A stretch of 64,000 bases of DNA from Mytilus edulis (taxonomy: Eukaryota; Mollusca; Bivalvia; Mytilida; Mytilidae), in the NCBI RefSeq assembly GCF_963676685.1, contig NC_092348.1, forward strand, positions 20,125,386-20,189,385, given 5' to 3'. The translations under genes were made by a program, and so were the position numbers. Shown here piece by piece: positions 61,931 through 64,000 of the stretch (the first letter of the stretch is position 1; each line of letters starts with the position of its first letter). The notes beneath the pieces are model-generated. The model ran no database searches. It was not told where the DNA came from and saw only the letters and a program-made list of their open reading frames with translations.

Positions 61931-63226
61931 TTCTTTTATTTGTCCTCGTAAATTATTACTTTTACTGGTTAGTCTATTTATTGTAATAGATTCATTTGAC
62001 GTTGCTCTGTACTTATACATGCCGTCATTGTGTTATTGTGCTATTGTAAATTTTTGTATTCTTTCTTTCATTTTCACTAATGGTTTTTTTTCTATATTTC
62101 CCTTTTTTGTCCTACATTTTTGTTTGTTTATATAGTGATTAAGATTATAACACAATGTTGAATGCTGTATTCCTTTTTTTTACATGTTTACCTATTATGT
62201 CTATTTTGTTATTGTTCACATATTCTTGTCAAGATAACAGAGTTTTAAACGACTGTCATACAAGTGAGAGGTTTGATTAGATATAAAATCAGGCTTTTGA
62301 TTTTGCCATTTGAATAGGGCCTTTCCGTTTTGAATTAACTCGGAAGTTCAGTATTTTTGTTAGTTCACTGGATACATAAATTACAAATGAGTCCTGACAA
62401 ACAACGTTAACGTTATATCGCTAGGTCTTGTAAGTGGACGAAACTTCTTTCTTATGTTTTACGTCAATTTTTTTCAGCAATCAAAACCAGGTTTCATAGT
62501 TATTGTGAAACCACGCTCACTAGTGGTAGCAAGAATCCGATGTGGATATCAAAACAACCTAACGATCTTTTATAGAACATCTTTTCTGTTTCAATAATAT
62601 CGAACATTTGCTAGTTAATCAAAAGTGTCAAGTGGAGAATTAAAATCATCACTTCAAAAATATACGGACGCTAGCACGAGTTGGTTGACTGTTATAGAAT
62701 ATCTCCGATGACAACAGATGTGTTTTAACTGTTTTTCTCGAATGAAGCCTACCCACTTAGACTTATTAACGGGTTTTTACTTACATGAAAAACACTACAA
62801 TGACATCTTTTGATCAGAATCTAATTACCCTTCCATTGCACACGATAACACCCCCAGATTATTATGGGGTTGTTGTTGCTCAGTCCTAAGTCGTCTTGTT
62901 AGTGTTTTGTGTATTAATGTTTGTCCTTTTGTCGTTTTCGTATTTTCCCATGGCGTTGTTCAAAATACACATATGACTACTTGTAAACAAATGACGCGAT
63001 GCCTTTTCCGTTATCATAATTTTGTTTTGTTTTGCATTTTAGTTTTTTGATTGTACATTTGAATTTAGTTTTATATGGAACACATTACACTTCTTGAAAT
63101 TTCAATTGTTCAAGCAATAATATAAATTCTCTGCCGTCTTGTCAAGCATACGTATTATACGAATGTAATAATTTTTATAAATGAAAGCAGCTAAATACTT
63201 TTTTGCGGCGATTCTAACATACGTAC

Positions 63227-63360
63227 ATGATGGCGGACCACGTGCTCGTATATTTCGGACAGGTGTCTTTTTACACTTCAAACATACACATCGTACAATC
63301 AAAATAACAATCACCATAAGAACCATTCCACCTGCTATGGAGGCAATAATAATTGTAACC
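63227..63360 (-). CDS. Small PPxY membrane protein, transmembrane exon (CYYR1/Shisa-like plan)
   Basis: A 134-bp exon between tttttcag and CAT|GTACGT: one base, 44 codons, one base. It encodes a transmembrane helix rich in small and branched residues (IIIASIAGGMVLMVIVILIV), then RCVCLKCKK, a Cys/Lys juxtamembrane segment, and RNIRARGPPS. The leftover T joins AT of the terminal exon to give Tyr and a PPSY motif. A Gly-Gly inside the helix and Cys just under the membrane are typical of CYYR1/Shisa-like single-pass proteins. The intron to the last exon is 3.5 kb and full of retroelement debris. Confidence 0.75.
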
Positions 63361-63440
63361 CTGAAAAATAAAATAAAATCCCTCTTGAAAAAAAACACAG
63401 AGTTGAATGCCTTTTCACACTAATTTTTAAAATAACTTAC

Positions 63441-63472
63441 CACTTCTTGCATAGACAATTGCAATTGCTGAT
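63441..63472 (-). CDS. Small PPxY membrane protein, candidate Cys-rich microexon
   Basis: A 32-bp candidate with acceptor tttactgttgtgttag and donor AGTG|GTAAGT. It reads ISNCNCLCKK, then two bases that make Trp with the first base of the transmembrane exon. It is separated from that exon by an intron of only 80 bp. Three Cys immediately before the helix match the ectodomain style of the family. In the unspliced frame a TAG sits exactly at the acceptor, so the exon cannot extend further 5'. Upstream exons with a signal peptide must lie beyond 63472 and were not found up to 64000. Confidence 0.55.
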
Positions 63473-64000
63473 CTAACACAACAGTAAATTGGATAAATAT
63501 GGTTAACGCACTTTAAAAAGAAAGTCCTCATGTAAAGTAGCACCACATTCTGAAATTAACTTCTAATCAGTTATTCTGTGAAAGATATTTTCAATTAACC
63601 TTAGAGTGTAGATTAAACTTGATAAAAAAAGAAAAGTGAGGAATATGAGAGGGAATTTGTTTTAAGTCTCTAAACATCACCACTTATTCCAATATCTACA
63701 AAATGTTACACGAATAACACACCTTATGTCGCTTTTTTCACGTAGAACAAAACTTTTGGGAAGCCTTATAAACTATATTCATTTTGTTATTAAAATGTGT
63801 TTTTTGTTTTTTTCTCTCAATGTTTTTGTAATAAAAATTAAACAACATTGGAAAGACATCCTTTCTTGTCTAACGAATAATGTAGAACAATACCAACAAA
63901 ATTTCAGCTCATAATATAAGCTCGCCGAAATGTTTAATGAAACTTTTGTGGTTTGTGAAACATAATATTAATCAACTTGAACAACTGAATCCAAGTCAGA

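Larger units (their letters stand above)
59692..63226 (-). other. 3.5-kb intron of the small PPxY gene, filled with retroelement debris
   Basis: Holds both reverse transcriptase remnants, the 3'-end repeat at 61.2-61.5 kb, family C at 62.23-62.37 kb and family D at 62.87-62.96 kb. The plus frame at 61863-62135 begins inside remnant copy 2. Confidence 0.6.

Noticed and set aside
1-64000. CRISPR arrays, rRNA genes, functional tRNAs, prokaryotic operons
   Set aside because: The sequence is intron-containing animal DNA. Tandem arrays have no spacer structure, and tRNA-like boxes occur only in degraded SINE-like contexts.

Overview
This window is AT-rich animal (eukaryotic) nuclear DNA. The dispersed repeats (truncated non-LTR reverse transcriptase remnants, MITEs, several families of a few hundred bases, a tRNA-derived SINE) resemble those of a marine mussel, most likely Mytilus or a close mytilid. 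That genus assignment is inference from memory of the repeats, not from a search. Genes are split into short exons separated by kilobases of repeat-filled intron. Most long open frames are chance or come from tandem repeats whose unit is a multiple of three. Three genes can be supported, all on the minus strand. (1) An ERG/FLI1-family ETS transcription factor, 25115 down to 16581. Four exons join in a consistent reading phase: 25115-25046, 24582-24529, 24293-24216 and 17128-16581. They encode a 249-residue product if the ATG at 25115-25113 is used. The last exon holds the whole ETS DNA-binding domain and an ERG-type C-terminus. No Pointed (PNT) domain was found upstream. The first exon lies below a TATA-like box and within a dense cluster of CGGAA (ETS-type) sites, suggesting an internal, possibly self-regulated, promoter. 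(2) A single-pass membrane protein, about 56253 down to 50996, with a Cys-rich ectodomain, one transmembrane helix, a basic juxtamembrane stretch and a long Ser/Asn-rich tail with PPxY motifs. It resembles the Shisa/WBP1/CYYR1-like (STMC6) adaptors. (3) A second, smaller membrane protein of similar plan, 63472 down to 59564, with three PPxY motifs, one of them created across a splice junction. Its 5' end lies beyond the window or was not found. Layout: 1-16 kb is intergenic with repeats and a TTAA-flanked MITE at 4.0-4.5 kb. 16.1-25.3 kb is the ETS gene. 25.3-50.9 kb is a long stretch without recognised exons: a CR1/L2-like retrotransposon remnant (27.7-28.2 kb), minisatellites of 27, 51 and 44 bp (32.4-36.1 kb), a MULE-like foldback element with a 10-bp target duplication (38.7-39.5 kb), and a TIR-bounded composite carrying a 123-bp array and a (GAA)37 tract (46.6-48.3 kb). 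51-63.5 kb holds the two membrane-protein genes, with a 211-bp MITE whose terminal repeat appears to supply a splice acceptor to the first of them, and two related reverse transcriptase remnants in an intron of the second. No rRNA, functional tRNA, CRISPR or prokaryotic operon structure is seen. The strongest new leads are the ETS cluster at the short-ERG first exon, the MITE-derived splice acceptor, and the unusual transposons. All exon borders come from reading splice consensus and phase by eye.
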